A DNA stretch of 5,703 nt from Nitrososphaerota archaeon (GTDB taxonomy: Archaea > Thermoproteota > Bathyarchaeia > Bathyarchaeales > Bathycorpusculaceae), in assembly GCA_031260365.1 (NCBI GenBank), contig JAIRJY010000173.1, positions 1-5,703 on the forward strand. The letters are read 5' to 3'. Shown here in pieces: positions 5,425 through 5,703 of this stretch. Position 1 is the stretch's first letter; the number at the start of each line of letters is the position of its first letter. The notes under the pieces are model-generated. The model was not told where the DNA came from. It saw nothing but the letters and a program-made list of their open reading frames with translations, and made no database searches. A program made the translations under genes and the position numbers.

Positions 5425-5703
5425 TTATTCTCTACTCGAAAGCACAAAAATGTAATCAGCTGTATCTGCACACATATCTGCCGCTTGCTCAATAAACTCT
5501 ATCAAATCATCAAAAATTACCATCACACCACAATTCATAACAGCACCATACTTTACAAACAAACCCTTAATTACCAAATATTCAGTATCAATATCAGTTT
5601 CAATCTCACCCACACACTTAGCAGCTCTTACCGCTTCAACAGGATCAGAAGAAATCTTTTCTATACTACTTCGAAGCATCTGAGCAGTATCAACAAGTTT
5701 ACC
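5425..5703 (-). CDS. DUF47 / PhoU-like protein, C-terminal part; start outside window
   Basis: The frame is open to the right edge, so the 92 residues seen are the C-terminal portion of a longer protein (DUF47 members are usually about 210-220 residues). Met at 5677-5679 is an internal codon, not a start. The visible part is all-helical in character: a helix with LRSSIEKISSDP and ECVGEIE-like heptads, then FDDLIEFIEQAADMCADTADYIFVLS, which resembles the terminal DUF47/PhoU helix (DLIExIExxADxxEDxADxI) with its Glu/Asp metal-binding pattern. DUF47 proteins are often encoded beside PiT-type phosphate transporters and are thought to regulate phosphate uptake; the neighbour that would test this lies outside the window. 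The family assignment rests on the C-terminal pattern only. A strong T-rich tract follows the stop. Confidence 0.6.
   Translation of the reverse strand, partial: GKLVDTAQMLRSSIEKISSDPVEAVRAAKCVGEIETDIDTEYLVIKGLFVKYGAVMNCGVMVIFDDLIEFIEQAADMCADTADYIFVLSSRE

Overview
This AT-rich window is archaeal. It carries a eukaryote-type type IB DNA topoisomerase, an archaeal class-1 release factor (aRF1/eRF1 type) and formylmethanofuran:tetrahydromethanopterin formyltransferase (Ftr), an enzyme of C1 metabolism. A TopIB together with Ftr fits Bathyarchaeia (formerly MCG) or a close relative better than ammonia-oxidising Thaumarchaeota, which have TopIB but no methanopterin formyl branch, or methanogens, which have Ftr but usually no TopIB. 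This placement is inferred from gene content; no search was run.

Layout: bases 2-808 (+) are the C-terminal half of TopIB, followed with a 4-base ATGA overlap by a small DUF167/UPF0235 protein (805-1104, +). This pair converges on prf1 (1094-2356, -) with an 11-base overlap of the 3' ends. All remaining genes are on the minus strand and look like separate transcription units: ftr (2682-3695), an AmmeMemoRadiSam-type radical SAM enzyme (4041-5081), and the C-terminal part of a DUF47/PhoU-like protein that runs off the right edge (5425-5703). Each minus-strand gene is preceded by a gap of about 325-345 bases. These gaps hold candidate TATA elements for the gene to the left and T-rich termination tracts for the gene to the right.

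The genes do not form one pathway: DNA topology, translation termination, C1 transfer, a poorly understood radical SAM reaction and (probably) phosphate-transport regulation are side by side. The most unusual non-coding feature is the 345-base gap upstream of ftr. It contains four AAACNGTTT near-palindromes, five ACAAACT/AGTTTGT heptamers, a perfect 8-bp inverted repeat and a 12-base direct repeat, and it looks like a multi-site operator for ftr. The other gaps are strongly strand-asymmetric: the plus strand is nearly free of G, with one run of 111 bases without any G. No tRNA, rRNA, CRISPR array or insertion sequence was seen.
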